Positions 1 to 7,318 of a DNA stretch of 14,142 bases are shown one piece after another. The stretch covers positions 1-14,142 of the forward strand of contig CAJWGI010000005.1 in the NCBI GenBank assembly GCA_913031335.1. Reading direction: 5' to 3'. Position 1 is the first letter of the stretch, and every line of letters begins with the position of its first letter. The stretch comes from an uncultured Anaerolineales bacterium. GTDB lineage: Bacteria > Chloroflexota > Anaerolineae > Anaerolineales > UBA11657. Below the pieces are notes generated by a model. It did no database searches, was not told where the DNA came from, and saw only the letters and a list, made by a program, of their open reading frames with translations. The position numbers and the translations under genes were made by a program.

Positions 1-595
1 GGTCGTAGCCGGATGACGTCTTGACGGCGCGCGTGCCGGTGCGGATGATTTCACCAGAGGGCAGCACGACTTCCAGCCGCAGCACATTATCCTTTGTAGC
101 GCCGTATTTCGGGGTGCGCGTGCCGGCCGCATTGTTGGAAACCATGCCGCCAATACTGGCGTTGGCGCCCGGATCGGGCGCAAAGAAAAGCCCGTGCCGC
201 GCTAGGGCTTTGTTCATATCTTTATATAGAATGCCGGGTTGCACGTCGATCTGAAAATCAGCTGTGTGCACATCCAGGATTCTGTTCATGCGGCTCAGGT
301 TTAAGACAATGCCACCTTGCACCGGGATGGGGTTGCCCTCGAGGCTGGTTCCCGCGCCCCACGGTGTGACAGGTATGCGATGCTGGTTGGCGTAACTCAA
401 GATAGCGCTGACTTCGGCTGTGCTAGCCGGCCAGACAACCGCTGCCGGCAAGCTGGGTGGGTGGAAGGATTGATCCTGCGCGTGGTGCTCGCGGTCGGCG
501 GCGGCTGCCGAGACATGCTCGGTGCCAATTGTGGCAGCCAGAAAGTCCAGATGCTGTAGCAGCAGGGGGTAGCCAGATTCGACGTTCTCTATCAG
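1..595 (-). CDS. GlcD-type FAD-linked oxidase, N-terminal part (cut by left edge)
   Basis: The reading frame gives 198 residues and runs off the window. It is the FAD-binding (PCMH/type 4) domain of the D-lactate/glycolate/2-hydroxyglutarate dehydrogenase family, which oxidises 2-hydroxyacids to 2-oxoacids. Visible hallmarks, counted from the CTG, are PAAVVWPAST (about 50-59), PWGAGTSLEGN (78-88) and DPGANASIGGMVSNNAAGTR (141-160). The last of these is the flavin-contacting core. The segment after it (LEVVLPSGEIIRTG, about 174-187) is also typical. The C-terminal substrate-binding domain lies outside the window. No ATG, GTG or TTG occurs in frame before about residue 48, where a start would destroy the fold. 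Candidates are CTG at 595-593, overlapping the hyuB stop as CTGA, or ATA at 592-590; a GGAGG lies at 604-600. The exact substrate is unknown. An intact domain with no normal start points to a non-canonical start, a point mutation or a sequence error. Confidence 0.85.
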   Translation of the reverse strand, partial: MIENVESGYPLLLQHLDFLAATIGTEHVSAAAADREHHAQDQSFHPPSLPAAVVWPASTAEVSAILSYANQHRIPVTPWGAGTSLEGNPIPVQGGIVLNLSRMNRILDVHTADFQIDVQPGILYKDMNKALARHGLFFAPDPGANASIGGMVSNNAAGTRTPKYGATKDNVLRLEVVLPSGEIIRTGTRAVKTSSGYD

Positions 596-2265
596 AGTTC
601 CTCCGCCGCGTCCTCAACGCCGTAGGCCTCGCGCGCATGCTCCGGCGTCACAATCCCGGCGCGTACATCCGCCAGCACCGCTTCGCGCTCGCGCTCACGC
701 GGGTCGCCAAAACCGCCGCCCCCGGCTGCATCCATCGTGACAACATCGCCCGGCTGCAAGCGGGTCAGACCAAAAGGGTTTCCCGCTTCGGCATTGACCA
801 GAAACTGCGCGTGCGCCCCCGGTTCTCCGCCGAATAACCCCTCCGGCGGAAGCCGAAATCGCCCGGACTGAATCGCCAGGTTTACCGGCGGCAGCGGTGC
901 AGAATCGTCATCGGGCACGCGGAAGACAACCCGTCGGCCCAGCCCACCGCGCTGCTGCCCCGCGCCGCCGGAATCCGGCAGCAGCTCACGCCGTTCCACC
1001 AGCAGCGGCGTGTCGCTTTCCAGAATCTCAGCCGGCGTGTTGGCGCCATTGGCGGGGAAGATATAACAATGCTCGCCATCCGCGCGCGCGCTGGCGCCCA
1101 TCCCGCCGCCGCGAATCAACACCGTGTGCCAGCGCTGCCCATCATTGCGGCGGCCATAAAGAACATTCATCGTCGCCGGAGTGCCGCCGCTGCCCGCCAG
1201 AACCCGGTCGGGCAGCGCTTCAGCCAGCGCACGATAGATAATCTCGGTCAGAAAATGCCCGATCTGCATGCGCGCCGCCACCGCTGCTGGGAAGCGACAA
1301 TTCACCACGCTGTCCTCAGGCGCGCTCAACTGGATGGGTGCAGCGCAGCCTTCGTTGTTGGGAATCTCCGGGTCGAAGATGCTCTTCAGTGCCATGAAGA
1401 CGTAGGCATAGGTGAAATTGAAAACCACGTTGCCACCCCAATCCACTTGCGGGGAGGAGCCAGCCAGGTCAACCTGGATACCATCTCCCGCTACTTCCAC
1501 GGACGCTTTGATGACCACGTCCTCGCGTCCTTCCATTTGCTCGATCACGCCCTCAGCGCGATAGACGCCGTCCGGCGCGGCGGCGATGGATTGGCGCATG
1601 CTTTTTTCGGTGCGCGCGATGATTTCATCAGCCAGGTCGTCCAGTCCGGCGAGGTCATTTTCGCCCAGCATACTGGCGACCTGCTCGGCGCACACATGGT
1701 TGGCGGCAATCTGTGAACGAATGTCACCCACCACTTCTTCCGGCGTGCGCACGTTTGAGCGGATCATCTGCAGCACCGCTTCGTTCAGCTTGCCGCCCGC
1801 ATAAAGTTTCAGCAGCGGGATGAAAAGCCCTTCCGCAAAAACGTCGTGATTGTCCGCAGCCACTCGCCCGCCAATATCAGAGTGGTGGAAGACGCAGGCC
1901 GTGAAGGCGGTCAATCTGTCGCGATAGAAAATCGGGCTGAGCACGCAGATATCATTCAGATGCCCGGCCAGCGCCCACGGGTCATTGGTGATGTACACAT
2001 CCCCCGGCTGGAACCCCTCCGCCGGCAGCTGCTGCACGAGTCGCTTAACCCCCAGCGCCATCGCCCCCGATTGTCCCGGCGTGGCAAACGAACCTTGCGC
2101 TAGCTCGCGCCCGTGCCGGTCGGTAAACATGCAGGTGTAATCGTGGGCGTCGCGCAGCAGGCTGGAAAACGCAGTGCGTGCAACCGCAGCGTCGGCTTCA
2201 TCCACGATTGAAATCAACCGCCGCCAGAGAATTTCGAGAGTGACGGGGTCGAAGTTACCTGTCAT
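592..2265 (-). CDS. hyuB: Hydantoinase B / acetone carboxylase alpha-type subunit
   Basis: This 557-residue protein belongs to the HyuB family, which covers N-methylhydantoinase B, the 5-oxoprolinase C-terminal half and the acetone/acetophenone carboxylase subunits. These proteins pair with a HyuA ATPase to open cyclic amides or to carboxylate ketones. Family marks are the metal-site motif NDPWALAGHLND (94-105), HHSDIGG (127-133) and the C-terminal GGGGFGDP (515-522). The length is normal for the family. The ATG at 2265 follows hyuA by 6 bases, with GGAG at 2278-2275 at 9-base spacing. The stop TGA overlaps the start region of the FAD oxidase. It is soluble, with no signal peptide. It should form a complex with the adjacent HyuA. 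Sequence alone does not separate hydantoinase, oxoprolinase and ketone carboxylase; the CoA-enzyme context makes a carboxylase worth testing. Confidence 0.92.
   Translation of the reverse strand: MTGNFDPVTLEILWRRLISIVDEADAAVARTAFSSLLRDAHDYTCMFTDRHGRELAQGSFATPGQSGAMALGVKRLVQQLPAEGFQPGDVYITNDPWALAGHLNDICVLSPIFYRDRLTAFTACVFHHSDIGGRVAADNHDVFAEGLFIPLLKLYAGGKLNEAVLQMIRSNVRTPEEVVGDIRSQIAANHVCAEQVASMLGENDLAGLDDLADEIIARTEKSMRQSIAAAPDGVYRAEGVIEQMEGREDVVIKASVEVAGDGIQVDLAGSSPQVDWGGNVVFNFTYAYVFMALKSIFDPEIPNNEGCAAPIQLSAPEDSVVNCRFPAAVAARMQIGHFLTEIIYRALAEALPDRVLAGSGGTPATMNVLYGRRNDGQRWHTVLIRGGGMGASARADGEHCYIFPANGANTPAEILESDTPLLVERRELLPDSGGAGQQRGGLGRRVVFRVPDDDSAPLPPVNLAIQSGRFRLPPEGLFGGEPGAHAQFLVNAEAGNPFGLTRLQPGDVVTMDAAGGGGFGDPREREREAVLADVRAGIVTPEHAREAYGVEDAAEEL
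600..604 (-). promoter_or_regulatory. Shine-Dalgarno GGAGG for the FAD oxidase
   Basis: GGAGG lies inside the last codons of hyuB. It is 4 bases before CTG (595-593) and 7 bases before ATA (592-590). The 7-base spacing is the usual one, so it favours the ATA position as the true initiation site, even though ATA is a very poor start codon. This site is the main evidence that translation begins here rather than at the internal TTG. Confidence 0.6.
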
Positions 2266-2271
2266 TTATTT

Positions 2272-4344
2272 CTACTCCAACTCAATCCACAGGAACCCGA
2301 ACTCATCCACCGTGACCTGTGCCGCTCCCCCCACAATCACGGTTGACTCGCGTTCTTCGATAATCGCCGGCCCCGCAAACTCCGCGCCCGGGAAAAGCCG
2401 ATAGCGGTCATAAACGCTGAACGGGACGAAATCCCGCGCCCGACCCGAAAACGCCAGCCGCTCCCCTTTGCGGGCGGCTTCGAGATCGCTGTTCTTCCCA
2501 CTCATCTTCGGCAAATCGAGCATTTTCACCGGCAAGCCGGCGCGCACGCGGAAATTGACGAATTCCACCGGAGAATTGGGATAGGTGCGCCCGTACAGTT
2601 TTTCATAGACCGCGTCGAATTCTGCGCGCACGACCTTCTGCTCAATTGCGCCGAAGTCCCCATCCGGCACGTCCACATTGGTCTCCGAGCCTTGCCCCAC
2701 AAAACGCACATCCACCGAGCGCGAAAAAGTGATACTTTCCTGCGTGCCGCCCATGCGCAGCGCCCGCGCACCCTCAGCTTCCATTTCACGGAACAGGCCC
2801 TCGATCTCCCCAAAATCGGCCTTATCCAGTGCGGTCTTGTGGCTGCGCACCAGGTCAAAAGCGCGCGGCGCGGTGAAGAAGCCCAACGCCGAGCCGACGC
2901 CGGCATTGGGCGGCACAATCATGCGCGGCGCACCCAACTTGCGCGCAAGCCCGAAAGCGTGCACCGGCCCCGCGCCGCCAAGCGCCGCCAACGTGACCAG
3001 ATTAGGATTGCCACCTTTTTCGGCAATGTGTGTTTTTGCCGCTGCCGCCATCGTCTCATTGACCAGATCGTGGATCCCCCACACCGCTTGCAGAAACGAG
3101 ACCCCCAGCGGTGCGGCCACTTTTTCCTCCACTCCGCGGCGGGCGGCCGTTTTGTCTAACTGCATCTGGCCGCCCAGAAAATAATTCTCGTCCAGGTAGC
3201 CGAGCAGTAAATCGGCGTCGGTTACCGTGGGCCGGCTGCCGCCGTGCCCATAGCAGATCGGGCCGGGTTCCGAGCCGGCACTCTCGGGCCCAACCTGTAG
3301 CGTGCCCATGCGGCTGACGCGCGCAATGCTTCCGCCACCCGCTCCGATTTCCATCAAATCCACTACCGGCACCTGAATCGCCAGCCCGCTGCCCTTCCGA
3401 AAACGCTGCACCCGTCCGACTTCGAAAGTTTGTACCACCCCGGCGACGCCGTCCTGAATCAGGCAGGATTTGGCGGTGGTGCCGCCCATGTCAAAGCAGA
3501 ACATTTCCGGCTGCTCGAACAGGTGGCTGAAATATTGCCCGGCGATGACGGCGGCAGTGGGGCCGGATTCAATGATGCGCACCGGGAATTCGGCCGCGGT
3601 CTCCACCGAAGTCACGCCGCCGCTGGAAAGCATGATGAATAGCCGTCCGCCAAAACCGAGCGCGCCCAGTCGCCCGGAAAGTTGGGTGAGATATTTGTCC
3701 GTTAGCGGCTTGACATAAGCGTTGGCGACGGTGGTGCTACTACGCTCATATTCGCGAATTTGTGGCAGCACTTCATACGAAATGGAAACCGAGCAGCCCG
3801 GCGCTTCGGTGGCGATGATGTCTTTCAGCGCCAGTTCATGCGCCGGATTCTCAAACGAGTTGAGCAGGCAGACCGCAATAGATTCGACGCCCAACTCCAC
3901 CAGTTGGCGCACTACGGCGCACGCTTCGGCGTGGTCAAGCGGCTGCAACACGCTGCCATCGGCGCGCACGCGCTCGTTCACCTCTAGGCGCAAATGGCGT
4001 GCTGCCAGCGGCTGTGGAAATTCGGCGAATATATCGTAGGGCGCGTAGCGGATTTCGCGTCCCAGTTCCAGAGTATCGCGGAAACCGCGTGTGGTGATCA
4101 GCCCGGTGCGCGCGCCCTTGCGCTCGATGATGGCGTTGATGACCAGGGTGGTGCCGTGAATCAGTTCATCCAATTCAGCGATGACATTCGGTGCTGTCTG
4201 CTGCAGTTCCAGCATTCCCTGCTCGATGGCATCGGATGGGTTGCCGGACGTGGTCAGGCACTTGTTAACGCGAATATCCCCGGTTTCATCATCCAGTAAA
4301 ACAAAATCGGTGAACGTGCCACCGACGTCTACTCCTAGGCGCAT
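2272..4344 (-). CDS. hyuA: Hydantoinase A / acetone carboxylase beta-type ATPase subunit
   Basis: This 690-residue HyuA-family protein is the ATP-using partner of HyuB. The N-terminal ASKHA-like domain opens with GVDVGGTFTDF (4-14), followed by HGTTLVINAIIERKGARTG (63-81). The Hydantoinase_A core has TVANAYVKPLTDKYL (205-219), SSGGVTS (240-246), ESGPTAAVIAG (259-269), FDMGGTTAKS (284-293), GAGGGSIAR (334-342) and LGGAGPVHAFG (455-465). These are the phosphate- and adenosine-binding segments. A C-terminal domain of about 190 residues completes the normal family length. I chose the ATG at 4344 because the conserved VDVGGTFTD begins four residues later; an in-frame TTG at 4389 would overlap the CoA-transferase gene and add 15 unconserved residues. 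The gap to that gene is 13 bases. The substrate (ketone, hydantoin or 5-oxoproline) is not determined by what I can see. Confidence 0.93.
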   Translation of the reverse strand: MRLGVDVGGTFTDFVLLDDETGDIRVNKCLTTSGNPSDAIEQGMLELQQTAPNVIAELDELIHGTTLVINAIIERKGARTGLITTRGFRDTLELGREIRYAPYDIFAEFPQPLAARHLRLEVNERVRADGSVLQPLDHAEACAVVRQLVELGVESIAVCLLNSFENPAHELALKDIIATEAPGCSVSISYEVLPQIREYERSSTTVANAYVKPLTDKYLTQLSGRLGALGFGGRLFIMLSSGGVTSVETAAEFPVRIIESGPTAAVIAGQYFSHLFEQPEMFCFDMGGTTAKSCLIQDGVAGVVQTFEVGRVQRFRKGSGLAIQVPVVDLMEIGAGGGSIARVSRMGTLQVGPESAGSEPGPICYGHGGSRPTVTDADLLLGYLDENYFLGGQMQLDKTAARRGVEEKVAAPLGVSFLQAVWGIHDLVNETMAAAAKTHIAEKGGNPNLVTLAALGGAGPVHAFGLARKLGAPRMIVPPNAGVGSALGFFTAPRAFDLVRSHKTALDKADFGEIEGLFREMEAEGARALRMGGTQESITFSRSVDVRFVGQGSETNVDVPDGDFGAIEQKVVRAEFDAVYEKLYGRTYPNSPVEFVNFRVRAGLPVKMLDLPKMSGKNSDLEAARKGERLAFSGRARDFVPFSVYDRYRLFPGAEFAGPAIIEERESTVIVGGAAQVTVDEFGFLWIELE

Positions 4345-4357
4345 GACCGTGTCGCTG

Positions 4358-5539
4358 TCAAATAATTCCTTTCGCGCCCAGCCCCGCAATCTGCTCCGCG
4401 CTCAAACCGAGAACCTCGCCGAAAATTGTCTCGTTGTGCTCGCCGAGACGTGGCGGGAAGGTAAGCGTCGGGGCGCTTTCCGCGTTGGTCTGCGCCAGCG
4501 GCGGCAGCACCACTTCAACCCCGCTGCGCGCGTCGCGGGAGCGCGTCATCCCCTCTCTGAGCAGCGGCTCTTGTACCACCTCCGCCATCGTGTTGACCTT
4601 CGCTATCGGCGTCCCGATGGCGTTCATGGCGGAGATCAGCTCGGCAGCCGTGCGCTGGCGGGTGATGGCGGCGATGCGCTCGTTCAGGCTGTGGATATCG
4701 GCCATCCTCCCAGCGTTTTGCGCATAGGCGGTGTCAGCGAGGGTCTTGAAGCCGTCCAATTGAGTAAGAGCCTTCCATTGGCGGTCATTGCCCGTCGCGA
4801 GATAGACGAAGCGCTCATCTTTGGTGGGGAAGACCGAGACCGGCCCAAAGAACTGGTGCGTGTTGCCTCGGCGCGTGATGTGCTCGCCGAGCTCGGTCAA
4901 CATGACTGCGTTCGCCATCCACGACAACGCCGAGTGAAACAAGGAAATATCGATGCGGCTGCCCGCGCCGGTGCTCGCACGCTGAAAGAGCGCTTTCATC
5001 ACCGCGCCGTATGCGTGCTCCGAGGCGCCCAAATCCACCAGCGGCAACCCGACCACTTGCGGGAAACCGTCCGGCTCGCCGGTGAGCTCCATCCAGCCAG
5101 CGCGCGCCTGAATCACTGGGTCATAGGCGCCCTCGTCGCTCTGCGGGCCAAAACCGGTAGTGCCCAGCCAGATTAAATCGGGCCTGACGGAGCGCAGTTT
5201 CTCATAGGCGATGCCCAGTTTGGCGTAAGTGCGCGGGCGATTGTTGGTGGCGAAGATATCCACGGGCAGCCGGGTGATCAGATCGTGCAGCAGGGCCTGC
5301 CCCTCGGGAGCGCGCAGATTAAGCGTGATAGCCTCTTTGCCGCAATTGTTGGAAAAAAAATAACTGCACATGTCCGCCTCGTCGAGGGTCGCCTCGCCGA
5401 TATAGCGGTTGGGGTCGCCGCGCCCGGGCGGCTCCACGCGGATAACGCGCATGCCCTCCCGCGCCAGCCGCTGAGTGAGGAAGGGCAGTGTGGTGGCTTG
5501 CTCCAGTGAGAGAACTGTGAGCTCTGAAAACGCAGTCAT
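4358..5539 (-). CDS. Family III CoA-transferase (CaiB/BaiF type)
   Basis: This 393-residue protein has the usual length and fold marks of family III CoA-transferases, which move CoA between carboxylic acids through an aspartyl-CoA anhydride/thioester. The N-terminal half has the RVEPPGRGDPNR segment (34-45), NNCGKEAITLNL (64-75) and the IWLGTTGFG block (123-131). The probable catalytic aspartate is D169 in GLPLVDLGASEHAYGAV (164-180), at the same position as Asp169 of formyl-CoA transferase. The C-terminal half has GTPIAKVNTMAEVVQEP, the domain-swapped arm typical of the family. The ATG at 5539 lies one base after the mutase stop, so the two are likely translationally coupled. The acid and CoA donor are unknown. 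Next to a mutase and HyuAB, activating the mutase substrate or a carboxylation product is a reasonable inference. Confidence 0.92.
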   Translation of the reverse strand: MTAFSELTVLSLEQATTLPFLTQRLAREGMRVIRVEPPGRGDPNRYIGEATLDEADMCSYFFSNNCGKEAITLNLRAPEGQALLHDLITRLPVDIFATNNRPRTYAKLGIAYEKLRSVRPDLIWLGTTGFGPQSDEGAYDPVIQARAGWMELTGEPDGFPQVVGLPLVDLGASEHAYGAVMKALFQRASTGAGSRIDISLFHSALSWMANAVMLTELGEHITRRGNTHQFFGPVSVFPTKDERFVYLATGNDRQWKALTQLDGFKTLADTAYAQNAGRMADIHSLNERIAAITRQRTAAELISAMNAIGTPIAKVNTMAEVVQEPLLREGMTRSRDARSGVEVVLPPLAQTNAESAPTLTFPPRLGEHNETIFGEVLGLSAEQIAGLGAKGII

Positions 5540-5540
5540 C

Positions 5541-7193
5541 CTATAGCCTGACCGGCTCTTTGAACTCCCCGAACACCTCCTTCAAAACGGATGTGATCTC
5601 GCCCAGGGTGGCGTAGGCGCGTACCGCGTCCATCATGGCGGGCATCACGTTCTGGTCGCTGGCAGCCGCCTGCCGCACGGATGCCAGCGTGCGGGCGGCT
5701 GCCTCTGTATCGCGACTTTCGCGTATCTGCTGCAAGCGGCGAATGGATTTCTCGGCCTGTTGCGGTTTGTATTCGTGCAGCTCCACGTCTGCGGAATAGC
5801 CGTCCTCGCCGCCCAGCCAGTCAGTGTAACAGTTCACGCCCACTTTGTGGATATTGCCCTCCTGGACACCTTTCTCCACCTGCCAGGCCCGATGCGCCAC
5901 CTCGCTCTGTACCGCGCCCTCGCTGACCGCGCGCACAATGCCGCCCATCTCGGCGTCTACGCGCTTCATCTCTGAGACGATGCGCGCTTCGATTTCGTCA
6001 GTGACCGCCTCCACGTAATACGAACCGGCGAGCGGGTCGACCGTGTCGCATAGCCCCATCTCCTCGACCAATATCTGCATGGTGCGCAGCGAAATCAGCG
6101 CGGCCTTTTCGGTGGGGATGGTGTAGGCTTCGTCGTAAGAGCAAAGCGCCATCGTCTGCGTGCCGGAAAGGGCCGATATTAGCGCATAATATGCGCCGCG
6201 CACGATGTTGTTTTCTGGCTGCTCGATAGTCAGGCCACCGCCGCCTCCGCCTGCTATCATCTTCATCTGCATGGTGCGCGGGTTCTGCGCGCCGAACTCG
6301 TCACGCATCAACTTCGCCCACAGACGGCGCGCAGCCCGGAATTTGGCCACTTGCTCAAACAGATTGCCGAAAATATCCAGGTTGAAGGACATCCGCCCGG
6401 CAAAATCATCCACATGCAATCCACGCGCCAGCCCGCGGCGGATGTATTCGCAAGCGATGCTGTAGGCGTAGGCGATTTCTTGCACTGGGTCTGCGCCGGA
6501 TTCGCGAATGTGGTAGCCACAGACCGAGACCGGATAGTATTTTGGCGCGTTTTTGGCGCAGAATTCAATCGTATCGGCGATCAAGCGGATGGCTGGTTCG
6601 ACCGCGAAAATCCACGCGCCGCGCCCGATGTATTCTTTCAGAATGTCGTTTTGTGCGGTGCCGCGCACCTGCGCCAGCGGCACGCCGTGTTTTTCGGCGA
6701 CGACGAAATACATCGCCATAATCGGCGCAGCCACTGCGTTGATGGTGAGCGAGACGCTGATATCTTCGATGGGGATTCCGTCAAAGGCGACTTCCATATC
6801 CGCCAGCGTGTCAACTGCCATGCCCACGCGCCCGACTTCTCCGGTTGCCAGCGGGTCGTCCGAATCCAACCCCATTTGTGAAGGCAAATCAAAGGCGACA
6901 TTGAGCGCATTTTGCCCGTTGGCAATCAGGAATTTGAAGCGTTCGTTGCTTTCGGCGGGCGTGCCAAACCCGGCGTATTGCCGCATGGTCCATGGGCGGC
7001 GGCGATACATATGCGCGTGAATGCCGCGCGTGAAGGGAAACTCGCCCGGCTGCCCGATTTCGGCGTCGGCGGCATCCTCCGGCCCGTAAACCGGCTTGAC
7101 CGGAATACCAGATTCTAACTGTACTTGCTTCATTTCACTGAATACAATTTCCCCGTTTGTCTGTGAGAGAGATTGCCCCGATGGAGCGACCAT
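5541..7193 (-). CDS. mcmA1: B12-dependent acyl-CoA mutase, large subunit (methylmalonyl-CoA mutase-like)
   Basis: This 550-residue stand-alone large subunit has the length expected when the B12 domain is a separate protein. It would interconvert methylmalonyl-CoA and succinyl-CoA, or a homologous pair, using adenosylcobalamin. Retained marks relative to Propionibacterium MutB are TMRQYAGFGT with Y73 (MutB Tyr89), GTAQNDILKEY with T179 and Q181, R191 (MutB Arg207, which holds the substrate carboxylate) and GYHIRESGA with H228 (MutB His244). Tyr and Arg argue against isobutyryl-CoA mutase, which has Phe and Gln, and against 2-hydroxyisobutyryl-CoA mutase, which has Ile. Oddly, the segment that in MCM reads roughly HSQTSGWSLT is here IAGGGGGGLT (313-322), and CSYDEA (351-356) replaces the usual HTNSFDEA. 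The B12 subunit is encoded at 13223-13627, not adjacent. The ATG at 7193 has AGAAGG at 7207-7202 (8-base spacing); a second ATG at 7133 lacks a ribosome site. Confidence 0.9.
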   Translation of the reverse strand: MVAPSGQSLSQTNGEIVFSEMKQVQLESGIPVKPVYGPEDAADAEIGQPGEFPFTRGIHAHMYRRRPWTMRQYAGFGTPAESNERFKFLIANGQNALNVAFDLPSQMGLDSDDPLATGEVGRVGMAVDTLADMEVAFDGIPIEDISVSLTINAVAAPIMAMYFVVAEKHGVPLAQVRGTAQNDILKEYIGRGAWIFAVEPAIRLIADTIEFCAKNAPKYYPVSVCGYHIRESGADPVQEIAYAYSIACEYIRRGLARGLHVDDFAGRMSFNLDIFGNLFEQVAKFRAARRLWAKLMRDEFGAQNPRTMQMKMIAGGGGGGLTIEQPENNIVRGAYYALISALSGTQTMALCSYDEAYTIPTEKAALISLRTMQILVEEMGLCDTVDPLAGSYYVEAVTDEIEARIVSEMKRVDAEMGGIVRAVSEGAVQSEVAHRAWQVEKGVQEGNIHKVGVNCYTDWLGGEDGYSADVELHEYKPQQAEKSIRRLQQIRESRDTEAAARTLASVRQAAASDQNVMPAMMDAVRAYATLGEITSVLKEVFGEFKEPVRL

Positions 7194-7260
7194 TCTGGTG
7201 ACCTTCTAGCCATGGCTGTTGCTCTCATCGCAAAGCCGAAAGGGCACAATGGCACAAGCT

Positions 7261-7295
7261 ATTTGCACTCTGTGACCATGCGGCTTTGTGCAAAT
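7261..7295. repeat. Perfect 8-base inverted repeat, 19-base spacer
   Basis: ATTTGCAC at 7261-7268 and GTGCAAAT at 7288-7295 are exact reverse complements. As DNA this is an operator-like spacing of about 27 bases between arm centres. As RNA it is a hairpin with an 8-pair stem and a large loop. The loop holds one arm of the second inverted repeat (7281-7287), which pairs with 7231-7238. Confidence 0.7.
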
Positions 7296-7299
7296 CACG

Positions 7300-7311
7300 G
7301 CGCCCGGGCGC
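7300..7311. repeat. 12-base perfect GC palindrome after korC
   Basis: GCGCCCGGGCGC begins in the eighth base beyond the korC stop on the minus strand. It could form a short, tight hairpin that weakly slows or stabilises the 3' end of the upstream transcript. No run of T follows on the minus strand, so it is not a standard intrinsic terminator. Confidence 0.4.
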
Positions 7312-7318
7312 AGAATCG

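Larger units (their letters stand above)
7194..7318 (-). promoter_or_regulatory. Only sizeable intergenic gap: mutase leader with inverted repeats
   Basis: This 125-base gap between korC and the mutase gene is the only real spacer in the window and the best place for an internal promoter or mRNA control element. It holds perfect 8-base inverted repeat A (ATTTGCAC 7261-7268 with GTGCAAAT 7288-7295). Perfect 8-base inverted repeat B (CAAAGCCG 7231-7238 with CGGCTTTG 7281-7288) shares base 7288 with A. A 12-base palindrome GCGCCCGGGCGC lies at 7300-7311. A 10-base palindrome AGCCATGGCT lies at 7208-7217, right against the mutase ribosome site. The loop of A contains one arm of B, so in RNA they could form a pseudoknot or switch. 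I see no convincing -35/-10 pair, no U-tract terminator, and no clear cobalamin-riboswitch B12 box. Confidence 0.5.

Noticed and set aside
1069..1716. Plus-strand open frame of 215 codons opposite hyuB
   Set aside because: Antisense shadow of a conserved gene; the composition and lack of motifs argue against a protein.
4181..5176. Long plus-strand open frame of 331 codons opposite the CoA-transferase
   Set aside because: It lies antisense to a clearly conserved gene, is rich in Arg/His/Ala as expected of GC-rich shadow frames, and has no family motifs.
5541..7193. Isobutyryl-CoA or 2-hydroxyisobutyryl-CoA mutase
   Set aside because: Y73 and R191 match methylmalonyl-type enzymes; those other mutases replace one or both of these residues.
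7194..7295. Sigma70 promoter with TTGCAC as -35 upstream of the mutase
   Set aside because: TTGCAC is present, but the only AT-rich -10 candidate (AAATAG) lies too far away for the usual 16-18 base spacing.
7300..7311. GC palindrome as an intrinsic terminator for korC
   Set aside because: The hairpin would be very short with almost no loop and no T-run follows on the minus strand, so I list it only as a palindrome.
7194..7318. Cobalamin riboswitch before the mutase gene
   Set aside because: The gap is short for this class and I cannot find the conserved B12 box; structure exists but not this family by eye.
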